This document shows, piece after piece, positions 1 to 11,700 of a DNA stretch of 28,287 nt. The notes beneath the pieces are model-generated. The model did no database searches and was not told where the DNA came from. It saw only the letters and a program-made list of their open reading frames with translations. Made by a program: the position numbers and the translations under genes. How positions within the stretch are numbered: position 1 is the stretch's first letter; each line of letters opens with the position of its first letter. Source of the stretch: Lingula anatina (lineage: Eukaryota > Brachiopoda > Lingulata > Lingulida > Lingulidae); contig NW_019775542.1 of assembly GCF_001039355.2 (NCBI RefSeq), forward strand, positions 99,454-127,740, written 5' to 3'.

Positions 1-1512
1 TATCGGTTTTTGCTCTGCTTTTTTAACGATAAGCTTTAAAAAGCAATTTTCAAACCTGACTGTTAGTAGTTGAATAACGCACCAAAACACATTTATCGAT
101 CGCTTCTTTTTTCATTATGATCACGGCTACGCATAGATTTTTAAGTCATTATCGAAATTAATTCCTTTCATGTAAACAGCGCATATCTACCTTTAAATAA
201 TACATCGGCTTATTTAGAATCGTGCGATCTGTACATTTACAGCCAATACTGCTTCATTGTTTCACTTTTAGTGCTTACTTTAAATTACAGTTTAAAAGCA
301 TTCCAAACGTTAACAATATCTATATAGCTAACTTCTCTTTTTTAGTATTTGTCCTCGGAAATTGCAACTAAATACAATGTATCGTTTCTAAGAAGAAACT
401 TTTGTTATACAGTTTCTTTCATAATCACTTGTCTCCTTAAACTTTTGTAAGCATTATTTTTTCTAATAAAAAGAAAAAGGAAACAAGAAGCTTAGCTACT
501 CGATGTTGCAATTTGGTATTTGGTATAAGGTATCGAGAAAATCAGTTTTTAGTTATTTATTTCCAAATTGACATGCGCGTTTAATTGCGAATGATCTGTG
601 GAAAGACTGGAATTATACCAGCGTTTAAATAACAATAAATAAGGAGCATTTGCGTTGTTAACTAAGTCCCTAGATTGCCTAACTCAGTGGGAAAGGTATT
701 TGTTTAGGAAGTTCTTACTTTACAGTTAACACCTAAGATTTGTTACTGCGGCTTGGGGCAGCGATTAAAAGTTTCTGGGCTTAAATATTCATGCATGATG
801 TCATTCAGTAATTCGCATGTAATTATTTTAAACCTGCCATCACATTAACTGAACAGCATCTTAAAAACTTGTCATACAAGAAATACGGTGACTCATGTCC
901 AATATGATAGCTATTTCAAGCAACGCGAGCGAGTAACAATACCTCACGTTTCGTAATTAGTCGAAAAGCAGCTCGTTTTGAGGACAATTAGACCAAATTA
1001 CTGAAGTCGGCGAAGCAGCGATAAGAGCGTGACGCTGGGGCTAATTACTGGCTTTAGCTGTCTTTAAGAGGAAATCACGCATATTTTCTTACCCCCCCCT
1101 GACGAGGGTAGGAAGTTGTGAAACACCTTTATGGCTTGATGACAGCCATGGCGTCAATAAAGGTGGTAATTATAAACTCCGAGGCGCTTAAAGCATATAA
1201 AGATTGTTATGGAACAAAAACCTAAGTGCAGGGTCGGAAACTTAAATGAGACTATTATGTCGAGTTGATTAAAAAGGCTAGGCAACTTATGTATTAAATT
1301 GTTAAATCATAGCCATTGTATGAAATGTGCAAGTACCAATAAAGGAATAATAAGGATTACCAGCACTGTTGATCATGTTCATTATCGATCTTTATCTATT
1401 GCCCTTTTCTCTTAGACAAAATTATCTAATCAGGATAAAAATTTCTTTGTTGTGGTGAAATTGATATCATTTAGCTTTAAACACGTAAATAAATACCCAA
1501 GCTGTATATTTA

Positions 1513-1570
1513 TGGAAATGTTATCTAAACTTTTTGCTTTTTGGAAATGTTATCTAAACTATTTGCGGCA
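1513..1570. repeat. two-copy 29-bp tandem duplication
   Basis: The 19-base string TGGAAATGTTATCTAAACT occurs at 1513-1531 and again at 1542-1560. Similar bases follow each copy, so the duplicated unit is 29 bases and the second copy has diverged slightly. This looks like a simple slippage duplication in non-coding DNA. Confidence 0.75.
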
Positions 1571-2052
1571 TTTGTCTAAAATCTTTTAAGCATCAGGAAA
1601 GATTTTTCAATCTGGTTTAAAATTTTTGATCATATAATTACGGTGGCAAGTTTGTCAGACATTAGATATATTTGTCTGCTGTATATATTAAGTTCATGAT
1701 TGTCATTAATGTGGAATTTTAAGTGTAAAGAGCCCCTCTTAGTTCCTCCAGCTTGTACCTTAGTATAAAACGTGAAACTTACAAATCCCGCTCGCAGGCG
1801 ATCGCAATGAAAGTGAAAAGCAGATAAATCAAAAGTCGCGCGTATATGTTGGGATAAGTTTCGTCATACAATAACATTCTTAAAGGGATAATAACTCTTC
1901 ATATAAGATCTATATTTCACAATAAAAACAATGTGAATAACTCATAGAAATATAATATATTCTGTTTTACCACAAAAACGGCAGTTATAGCTATTATTCT
2001 GATATCTGAGCTTGTCTTTAGACAACGTAACTTCCATTGATGGCTATACTCT

Positions 2053-2078
2053 GTTAAAATCTCTTAAGAGATTTTAAC
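2053..2078. repeat. perfect 26-bp palindrome
   Basis: The 13-base arm GTTAAAATCTCTT is followed directly by its exact reverse complement, with no spacer, centred on CTTAAG. It lies about 640 bases upstream of the receptor start codon. It could be a dimeric-factor binding site, a cruciform-prone sequence, or the remnant of a small inverted-repeat element. Nothing in the sequence decides among these. Confidence 0.85.
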
Positions 2079-2721
2079 AAAAAACCAAACTTTTTAGAAA
2101 AAAACCAGGGACTAACTCTGAATGTAAAAGTGGATTCATTAACCATTGATAAGTATGAGGAAATTGTTGTTCACTCCAGGAAAATTCATTTTTTGGCCGA
2201 AACGAAGAGTTATTATCACTTTAAGGTGGGGGTTAAGGTGTGCTTCTAAAACTGTCAGATACGTGGGGTTAGTTGGTGTGAACAATGATCTAAATACATA
2301 TACGTCACAGGAGTGCAGAATACCAGGATATTAGCAGCAGGAGACTCGGAAGGTCCTTATCGTGTAGATTTCAAATTATTTAAACACCGAACAATTTTCT
2401 TGGTGCATTTACATCGACAGGAACATCTACAGATATGAGATGGAATGATAGAAAACACGTGCTTTCAAAGAGTTCAGGTTGAACATTTGATTTATTATTT
2501 TCACCTTTAGACCAACTCTGACTTGCTGTTTTAAGTTTACATTTTGCAGTCATAGTAGAGATATCGTAATCCAAAGTAAGGACAGAGCATATTGTCAAGG
2601 ATACTGGGGGCAGGAAGCAGGAAGAGAGTATTGTTATCTGGCAGGAAACTCATATCTCAAATACCCATTAATATTTTCCTGTTGTTTTCTAGGCACGGGT
2701 TTCCCGTCAAGACCTATCACG

Positions 2722-2770
2722 ATGCGGAGCCTTGTTTTAATTGCCGCCGCAGTGATGTTCCAGCTACAAG
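2722..2770 (+). CDS. receptor exon 1: signal peptide
   Basis: The ATG at 2722 opens a short hydrophobic leader, [16 protein letters not shown], with a basic residue at position 2 and an Ala/Val/Leu core, followed by a donor at 2771. The exon ends in phase 1. Joined to exon 2 it gives ...FQLQDVKADC, so cleavage is likely near the QLQ-DVKA region. A strong acceptor at 2691-2692 shows that the exon has about 29 bases of 5' untranslated sequence and an intron upstream. The leader supports secretion or surface display of the whole protein. Confidence 0.8.
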
Positions 2771-5700
2771 GTAATTTTTTAAATTACACTGTCCCTATCA
2801 TCAAAGATATGCCCCTAAATATCATTTTTACGCCTATTTTGATTTCTTACTAAGTTGTAATACAGGCCTAATAAGCTTATTATCTTTACCTGTACTTCTC
2901 GTCAAGCTAGTCTCTAAAACGTGGCGCATTTACAATTCTCTCCGCGATCACATTTTCATGTGGATAAGAGCCGCAGAGGTAAGAGTACGGGTTCTTTGTG
3001 ATTGTGTTAAGTGTAGGCGCAGTGTGGTCATGATTGTGTTTGTGAACGTACTCTCCTTATAATATAGTATGTCAAGTTTATTCTGATGCTAGAACACCAC
3101 TTTGTTTTAAATGTGTGCATGAAGCTACGCAAAAGGTAAAACGTAAACGGTGGAACTAAATATATGTATAGTTCACGTAGTTGACCGGATGAACCCTGTT
3201 TTACGAAAATACACTATTCATGGTTGTAATAAGGGGTTGAGCTAGATAAGACTCTTGTCTCGCGTGGAATGTTCTAATAATTTATTTATCTGAGAAGGCT
3301 GTTCCCATTGTTCACAGTTTCCCTTGAAAGAAGTATTGTCCGTTTTCACCAGTCAAATTCTGGCTACATGCCTTCTATTGTAAAAATGTTGGACATCCGC
3401 CCCATTAATTCACTTACCACTTTCCCAATCGCTCACAGCTTTACCCCTGGCTATAACCTCCTTAAATTTGAGAATTCCCTTATATTTAACTTCCAACTAC
3501 GCCTTATCTTAGAACCTTAGGGTGCATTACAAAATGTGTTCAAATTCCATCTCACCCTCCCCGCCAACGCCTTTAGTTATCTTCCATCCCTTAATTAACC
3601 ATTTACCTTTCACACTCACCCGCCTCTTCCTCTGCCTCTCCACCCAGTGACCCCTCCATCCAGCCACCCAGCCAGCCTTGCCTGCCTTATCATGCCTTCC
3701 CTATTGTGAAACCATTTAACTTATCACAAAAAGAAAAAAAAAACATCATCACAGCTCTAACTACATTCTCATATTTACATTGATTTTCATTATTTTATTT
3801 ATTATTTCCTTATATGGAAACCAAATTTAAAGATTGTTTTTATTTCAACCGAGATTTTACAATATATCAGATTTATAATTTTTTCTATTCCCGATAGATC
3901 AAAACACCCTTTGTGATAAAAATGATTTTTTATTTAAATTTGTTACAGATGTGAAAGCAGATTGCCTCTTTGGCCGAGAATATTTCCTAATGTTTTCGGA
4001 GAACTCGGTGCCAGAACAGAATGTGATGCCCGCGCAAGTGCTGGTAACTCCGCGGCGAAACGGTGCACAAAACGTCCACGTATCTCTCACGAACGTACAC
4101 AATGAAACCAGGCTCCTCGGTAACCAAACCCTGACCCTAAATGGCGACCAGGTTGGTATGTTTTCTGTGCCTGATAACTTTCGCGTGAAAGGAACAACGA
4201 ACTGTTTAAGCGGTCTCAGATTGACGGCAGACCAGGACGTCATTGTGATAGGTGTGAATCAAATGCAGTACTCCTCTGACGCATTTCTGGTTTTACCCAC
4301 CTTTGCTTTGGGTACCGAGTACTTTGTGGTCACATACTCGCCTTCGAGTTCAAGCCCGCAGTTTTCGGTTGTGGCCGTTGCTGACAACACAGACATTGAA
4401 GTCACCCTTTCAAATGGAAAGAATGCTTCTATCTACAACATGAAGGCATTCGAAAGTTACCAATGGCAGAGTCAAGACCGATCCGACTTGACTGGCAGTT
4501 ACATAAGGTCTTCAGTGCCGGTAGCTATTTTCAGTGGGAACAGCCGAACCAGCGTTAAACCCGTGCGTTTCGATAGCCGAGATCATTTAGCTGAGATGAT
4601 ACCATCGATTGACAAATGGGGCAAAGAGTTCGCAGTGATTTCCACACCAGGGCGAACCACGGGCGACGTGATCCGCATCGTTAGCAGCAAACGTGGGACG
4701 GTCGTCACTTGTACTTTCTCAGGAGCAGCCGGGAATGAGACGCGGACCATCGCCAGTGCGGGTGGATATTTTGATCTTGAAGTCCTTCCAGGCCGCGTTA
4801 CCCACATCGTTGCAGATAAACCGGTGCTCGTTGTTCAGTTCGTGAAAAGCCAGAGAGGAGATCCCTCAAGAGTTTCTGAACTATCAGATCCGTCCATGGT
4901 CATCGTGCCCTCGGTGGAGCAATACGGCTATGATTATCGCTTCATGACGCCAAGACTGTCTCCATCGCAAAACGCCACGTACACGCATTACGTCATGATA
5001 GTCATCCGAAGTGAAATGGAAAGCGGTCTTGTTTATGATGGCCAACCCTTGCAGGTGGATGCTTGGCAAAATGTCCCCCAGTCCGACCTCGTGGGCGGGT
5101 ATATTCAGGTAGCAAGCGATAACCAGGTCCATAGTTTGAGACATACTGACGAGAATGAACACTTCATGGCCATATTGTACGGGGCTGGTGACCGCGAGAG
5201 TTATATGCTACCACTGGCTTTGAATATTGTGTCTGATCAGGTAAGAGGTTTATAAACGTTTATTTTTATTATTATTATTATCGTGATTATTGTTATTGTT
5301 ATTATTAGAAGTTTGAAGTAATTCTTTGAAAAAAAAAACGATCCTGTGATCTCTACTATGGCGTTTAAAGGTGTAATAAAGGTGGCTTTACAAATTTGAA
5401 TTGTTGATTTTAGAAAATTTAATCTTCCCTAGCACTATATCCTTATTTTTTTCTAATTGTGCACAGGATTGTCCGGCTTCCTCGGAGACAACTTCTACAG
5501 TCCAACAAGCAGTAACAACAGCAACGAATTCACCAACAACTGCAACTGAAACAGCATCGTCAACAACAACGGAAACAAGGACTACAGCGTCGACAACAAC
5601 AGAAACAACGACCACAACAGAGACAACAACGGAGGCAACGACTACAACGTCGCCAACAACAACAACTGAAACAGCAACATCACAAGCAGCTTCAACACCA

Positions 5701-8700
5701 AGACCTGTTTCAAGTACAATAGCAGCAACAGCACCTACGAGTACTGTTTCAGCGACAGGTCCCCAGGGACCAACAACACCCAGCTCAAATCCTGCACCTA
5801 TATTTGATTACACTCAACTGCCGAATGCGGGTGAGTGTACGCCGCTTTAAAGAAATAGGAAATTATGATTCTAGTATATTTATTGATTAACTTATGTTGT
5901 TTTTAATGAGAAGAAGGAAAAAGGTTGATTTCAACCTCCATTTTAGTACACCTTGATTTTCTTTTCATGTAACAATTGCAACTGGCGACAGTACTGTTGT
6001 ACTTTATAAAAGAAAACGCAGATAATTCATCATCTTGTATTACTTTCAAGCAGTATTTAATGTAATTACTAGGTCCGATTCCTGCTCATTGAAATAGTCA
6101 TATAGCAGTTATATTAATTGGCATTTCTTTTGTTTTCAGCTTGCACAGTATCAGGTGGAAAGGAGTATTTCATCATTTTCTTGGAGAATATTGTAGAAGT
6201 TCCAACGGGAATGCCAATGGAGCTATTCATCTCAGCAGGGTTTGGAGGAGCCGGGCCGGTGAGTGGCGCAGGCTATTTCAACAGTATAGCGTCTCGGCCT
6301 GTGACGACATGCACTTTTCTTGTGGCATGAAAGCTATAGCCACTCCTTACCGTTACCGAGGAACATTGTTTGCAACATTTTTCATTCATGCGTTTCTACA
6401 TAATATGTTATCTCTTTAGAGACTTCATTTTAGATTTTTAATGATTTGACAGCAAATGAAACTCTATAGAAGACAACAGTGATGAATGTACTCAAATTTT
6501 CTTGTTAAACGAGTACTTAAAGGAAAACGAAAACAAAATAAAAAGTATATGGTTAATGATTTTTCTACATATTGTTTTAATTTCAGGTCAATTATCGTAT
6601 CGATACATTAAACGCAACAATGGCTAATGGAACGGTTCACCAAGGCGAGGTAAGGACAAAAAATCTTACAATATCACAAATTATACATGTATGTCAAGGG
6701 GATAATGTGCATTTTCAGGTTCATATTTAGCATGTTAAGGTTATTATGGCTGTAAAAGGAATCAAACTGATTATGGTATTTTGGAATTATTTTAATACGG
6801 TGGGTTTTTAGTTTTAGCTAATTGCTTAATTAGAAATTTAAAACATTAAAAAATAGTTTAAATAGGCCGCTTTCCACTTAAAACAACGTCAAAGACAAAA
6901 TATAATCAAGATGCGTTTATTCTTAACTGTGGTGTTTTATAAATATCTATTCTGATAACTCATCTAAACGATTCTATACTTATATGATTGCTGGAGCTAT
7001 GTTTTATCATTATATAGGTGCACACAGTGCCTGTCCCAGCCAGTTATCGTTTACATGGAAGTACAACATCCCAGCATGCACTGCGCCTCTCCGCTTCTGC
7101 CGACGTCGTGGTATATGGTCTGAACAAGGACGAGTTCTCTGTTGATGGTTTTCTGGCCATTCCTGTCCACGCTCTTGGAACCGAGTACTTCACAGTGTCA
7201 TACACCCCGCCTACCACCAGCACCGTGTTTGGCATAGCCGTCGCTTTTGATAGCACACTGATTAGGATCCACCTGTCCAGCCGTGTACAAAATGTCCAGG
7301 TGGATGGTCAAAATTACACAGCAGGGGACCACATCACTTTGTTTGTAAACCGCCATGACTCCGTTCAAATCATCGACGTCGGGTTTGGTGATCTGACTGG
7401 AACACACATTTTGGCCTCCCTTCCCGTTGCGGTGTTTAGTGGTAACGTAAGGACAAGCGTAGAGAGCGGCTACTCCCGGGACCATTTGGTAGAACAGCTC
7501 CCTCCCGTGAACGCTTGGGGCTTGACCTACGCCGTGGTGCCAATTCCAGAACGCCTTGTTGGAGATGTGATTCGAGTGGTTGCTTCCGTCGACAATACAA
7601 ACATCACCATCCAGTATGCTGATGTGTATGAAAGAACCACTCTTGACCGCGGAGCCGTTAAGGAACTGTCATTGGAAACCAGTCAGTACGTCAGCATCGC
7701 CGCAGACAAACCAGTTATGGTGGTTCAGATCGCCAAGAGCCAGGTCATCGGGGAGCTTGCAGACCCTGCCATGATTTCAGTCCCGCCAACACAACGGTAC
7801 ATGAAAGACTATCATTTCGTTCCCCCCAATGCAACACGCGGCTCGTACCGCCATTTCTGTTTGATTGCAATAGAGCGCGGAAAAGAAATTGGACTGTTTT
7901 TGGACTTCTCCCATTTGTCTGGTGTTCAGTGGCACAACATAAGCGGAACCAACCTCGTGGGAGGGCACCTTGAAATCAATGGCAGATACCCTCATCATTT
8001 ATACCATGAAAACCAAGACGTCCGCTTCATGACTATAATATACGGGGCCGGCGACAGAGAGAGTTATGCTTTACCCCTAGGCCATACATATTCATCTGTA
8101 AGTAGATGTTCTTACTTTTGTTATTGTAAGTACGATTTTAGCAGCACTACAATTAAAGTGTATATCTATTCTCTTTCTTGTCGCCATCTTTCGGCTCTTT
8201 TCATTTTGGCTCTCTCAAAATCTGCAACGGGTTTTTATGATTAATTGTAAATGTACTTGTAAATGTCATTGTCTTTGACGTATTTGGCTTAATGCAGTAT
8301 TCAGCTTTAACAATGTGCTCTGAGAACATTTTCTTCTACACTGTCTTGCCATTGCATTAGAAACATGTAGTGATACAAGTTGAAATTAATTTTCGTATTG
8401 TGAACTTTTCCCTTTTCATAACAGACATGTTCATCTGGAGATGGAACCGATGGAGGCATCCTGATTCAAGGACCACCAGGCACCCCTGGACAAAGAGGTC
8501 CCCAAGGGGCATCTGGCCCCACAGGAGCCCAAGGAGAGCAAGGACCTCCTGGGCCAACTGGACCACAGGGAGAACAAGGCGCATCTGGCGAGACCGGTTC
8601 CACTGGATCGCAAGGTCCTCCTGGTCCCACAGGGCAAGCTGGAGCCACTGGTGAAAATGGAGCAACAGGGGAGACTGGAGCGACAGGTCTGCCTGGCACC

Positions 8701-11700
8701 CCAGGAGTCAATGGTAGTACAGGAGACCAAGGTCCTCAGGGGGAGCAAGGCGTGACTGGTGCAAGCGGGCCTGTCGGTCCAACAGGAAATACTGGACCAA
8801 CTGGACAAACTGGTGCTGCGGGACCTACGGGTATGTCTGGAGAAACTGGACCGACCGGCTCTAGTGGTGCAACTGGTGAAACTGGAGCGCCTGGGTATAA
8901 TGGAACGAATGGTGAACCTGGAGCAACAGGCCCACAAGGTGCAACAGGACCCACAGGGGCAGACGGTCTACCTGGATTGAACGGAACAGCAGGAACTACA
9001 GGAGAAACTGGTAGCCCTGGTGCCACAGGACCGACAGGTACAAATGGTGTAGATGGAGAACCTGGGGCCGATGGTGAGACAGGCAGCACTGGACCAACTG
9101 GTGAAACTGGAGCAACTGGAGCAGTCGGTCCTACTGGAGCATCAGGAGCAACTGGTAACACGGGCGAACCTGGAGCCACGGGACCTACGGGAGCCTCGGG
9201 TATGAATGGAACAACTGGGTCAACTGGACCCTCAGGAGAACAGGGTCCACCAGGCAGTACGGGTAGCCCAGGGGCCACTGGTGAAAAAGGTGATACGGGA
9301 GCAACTGGGGAAGCAGGGAATGATGGAAGTCAGGGGAGCACAGGGGCGACCGGCCCAACCGGCAACACTGGTCCCACTGGACCCAAAGGAGATACAGGAC
9401 TGGCTGGAATAAATGGGACAGACGGTATTAATGGCGCAACAGGACCTACCGGTCCCAAAGGAGAGAAAGGTGACCGTGGACCTCAAGGTCCACCAGGCGA
9501 AGTAGTAAATGTTGCCGGGGAAAGCGGGGTAGCAGGCCCAACTGGGCCAACAGGTGCAACAGGCCCAACTGGAGAAGCTGGGGCAACTGGTGCAACAGGT
9601 GGTACTGGACAAAAAGGTGATAGTGGAATAGCAGGACCAACTGGTTCGACTGGTGCTACGGGAGCAACTGGCTCAAAGGGAGACAAAGGTGCGCCAGGAA
9701 CTACAGGGCCAAGAGGTGCCAAGGGTGACACTGGATCGCCTGGTGCTGATGGTTCAACAGGTGCTCCCGGTAATGATGGCGCTGCAGGTGCCACAGGAGA
9801 AAGAGGCCCGACAGGTCCCTCAGGTGCAGGCGGTTCTAAAGGTGACACAGGTAGCACTGGCCCTCAAGGCACTTCAGGAGCAACAGGTGCAACTGGCAGC
9901 GCAGGACCAACAGGTGAGAAAGGAGCCTCTGGTGAAATGGGAGAGACAGGCCCTAAAGGTGATCCTGGTTTGCCGGGAAGGAATGGTTCTGCTGGGCAAA
10001 CAGGTCCAAAGGGGGAGACTGGACCAACTGGTGCCAGTGGAGAGCGGGGTGAAACAGGTGAAGCTGGGGCGAAGGGAGACAAGGGTGACACTGGGGAACA
10101 GGGAGCAACTGGAGAACAGGGCACCCAGGGCGTGAAAGGAGACACCGGTGATCCTGGTCCTGCTGGTCTCAACGGAACGCAAGGCGAAACGGGCCCAAAA
10201 GGCGATACAGGGGATCCCGGATTACAGGGACCAACAGGATTAAATGGTTCAACTGGAGCTACGGGGCCGAAGGGAGATCGGGGTCTTTCAGGAGATACAG
10301 GGCCTGCTGGAGAGTCTGGTGCTACAGGGGAAAAAGGAGATACAGGTGCTACAGGTGTCACTGGGGCTGTCGGGCCCACAGGTGAAAAGGGAGACACAGG
10401 CCCAGTTGGACCTACTGGCTCTAGAGGAGAGACGGGATATTATGAACCAGGTAATTTTCTGTGAGGCTTGTTTGTATGTTTCGCGGTCCTTTTATTGAGT
10501 GTCTTTGTCTATCTAATGTTTTAAGGAAACAAATAATCAAAATTATCGTGTTGTTGCTTTCTGATTTATATGTCACGAAATATTGTCTTTGTTAAAAGGT
10601 AGTTACACATAATGCAGTATTTACATTTTTGAAAACGGTAGTAGAATTTAACACATCGATAAGAGCACTATAAGTAAGATAGAGTTCTTCAGTTAGAAAA
10701 TTATGTTAATTTAAAATTTACCCTTTGTCCATATTTTGCAGAGTGTAGGTCAACCATATTCCGAGGTGGGAAAGAGTATTTCTTGATGTTCATGGAAAAT
10801 ACCATTGAGGTACCCACCATTATTAAACTGGACGTTTTTGTAACCCTGGGGCGCGACGACGTAGCGGCAACGACAGTTACCGTGCGAGACTTTTTTCGGC
10901 CGAACCAATATCACACGTGTCGTCCAACAGGGAGAGGTTTCTCTATTCCAAATAGACAACAACATGCGTATGCAAGGAACCCGTCTGACAAAGCAGGGTC
11001 TCCTCATAGAAGCGACTGAAGACATCGCCGTGTTTGGCATTAACAAGGACGAATTTTCGGCGGACGGTTTCCTTGCTATTCCTGTCCATGCTCTTGGAAC
11101 GGAATACCTGACAGTTTCATACGCCCCACCAACGACGAGTACAGAGTTTGGAATAGCAGCGGCGTACAATGACACCGAGGTGTTCATCACATTGCCGGAG
11201 ATAGCTTTCCCAAGAATCAGCGTAATATATGAAGGTATTACGTACAGAAACGGGGATCTTATCAGAGCGTCCATGTCTCGTTTCGATTCACTAGAGATTG
11301 TCAGTGGTAACCGGGCTGATTTGACCGGAACTCGCATCGTGTCCAGCAAGCCTATTGCTGTATTCAGTGGGAACATAAGAACGGCCGTCCCAAGCAGTCT
11401 CCCCTCCCGCGACCATTTGGTAGAACAGATACCGTCCATTGATTCCTGGGGCACTGAATACATCGTAGTGCCTATACCTGAACGAACGACCGGCGACGTC
11501 GTCAAAATCGTCAGTGCCTTTGCCAACACCCGTGTAACACTGGATGACGGAGTGAGGACGGAGAATATCGACCTGAGCATTGCGGGTGGTTACGCCGAGA
11601 GAACAATTTCATCCAGTAGAATAACTCGCATCGTGTCTTCTCGCCCTGTGCTGGTCGTACAAATCGTTATGAGTCAAGTCCCCTCCGATACCATAGTTGC

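Larger units (their letters stand above)
1..2692. other. 5' intergenic / upstream region of the receptor gene
   Basis: This stretch is AT-rich and I see no convincing coding exon in either strand. It ends at a strong splice acceptor (a pyrimidine tract followed by AG at 2691-2692) just ahead of the first coding exon, so at least one noncoding 5' exon of the receptor gene probably lies here. I cannot identify that exon or the transcription start. A TATAAA sits at 1196-1201, but nothing supports its use. Two structures stand out: a 29-base tandem duplication and a perfect 26-base palindrome, listed separately. Confidence 0.6.

Noticed and set aside
2146-2334. 62-codon open frame upstream of the receptor gene
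   Set aside because: No signal peptide or domain, and the sequence around it is AT-rich and uncharacteristic of coding DNA.
8098-8244. Read-through extension of module 2 beyond the exon 6 donor
   Set aside because: The GTAAGT donor and the in-phase collagen exon at 8425 give a better continuation; the extension turns into hydrophobic low-quality sequence before a stop.
8431-10397. Several long minus-strand open frames rich in Gly-Pro or Pro-Val across the collagen exon
   Set aside because: The complement of Gly-X-Thr/Pro codons is itself low in stops, so antisense and shifted frames stay open. They mirror the triplet repeat and have no splice or start context.
10750-11580. 276-codon minus-strand open frame over module 3
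   Set aside because: It lies antisense to an exon with clear homology to modules 1 and 2 and matches no family I recognise.
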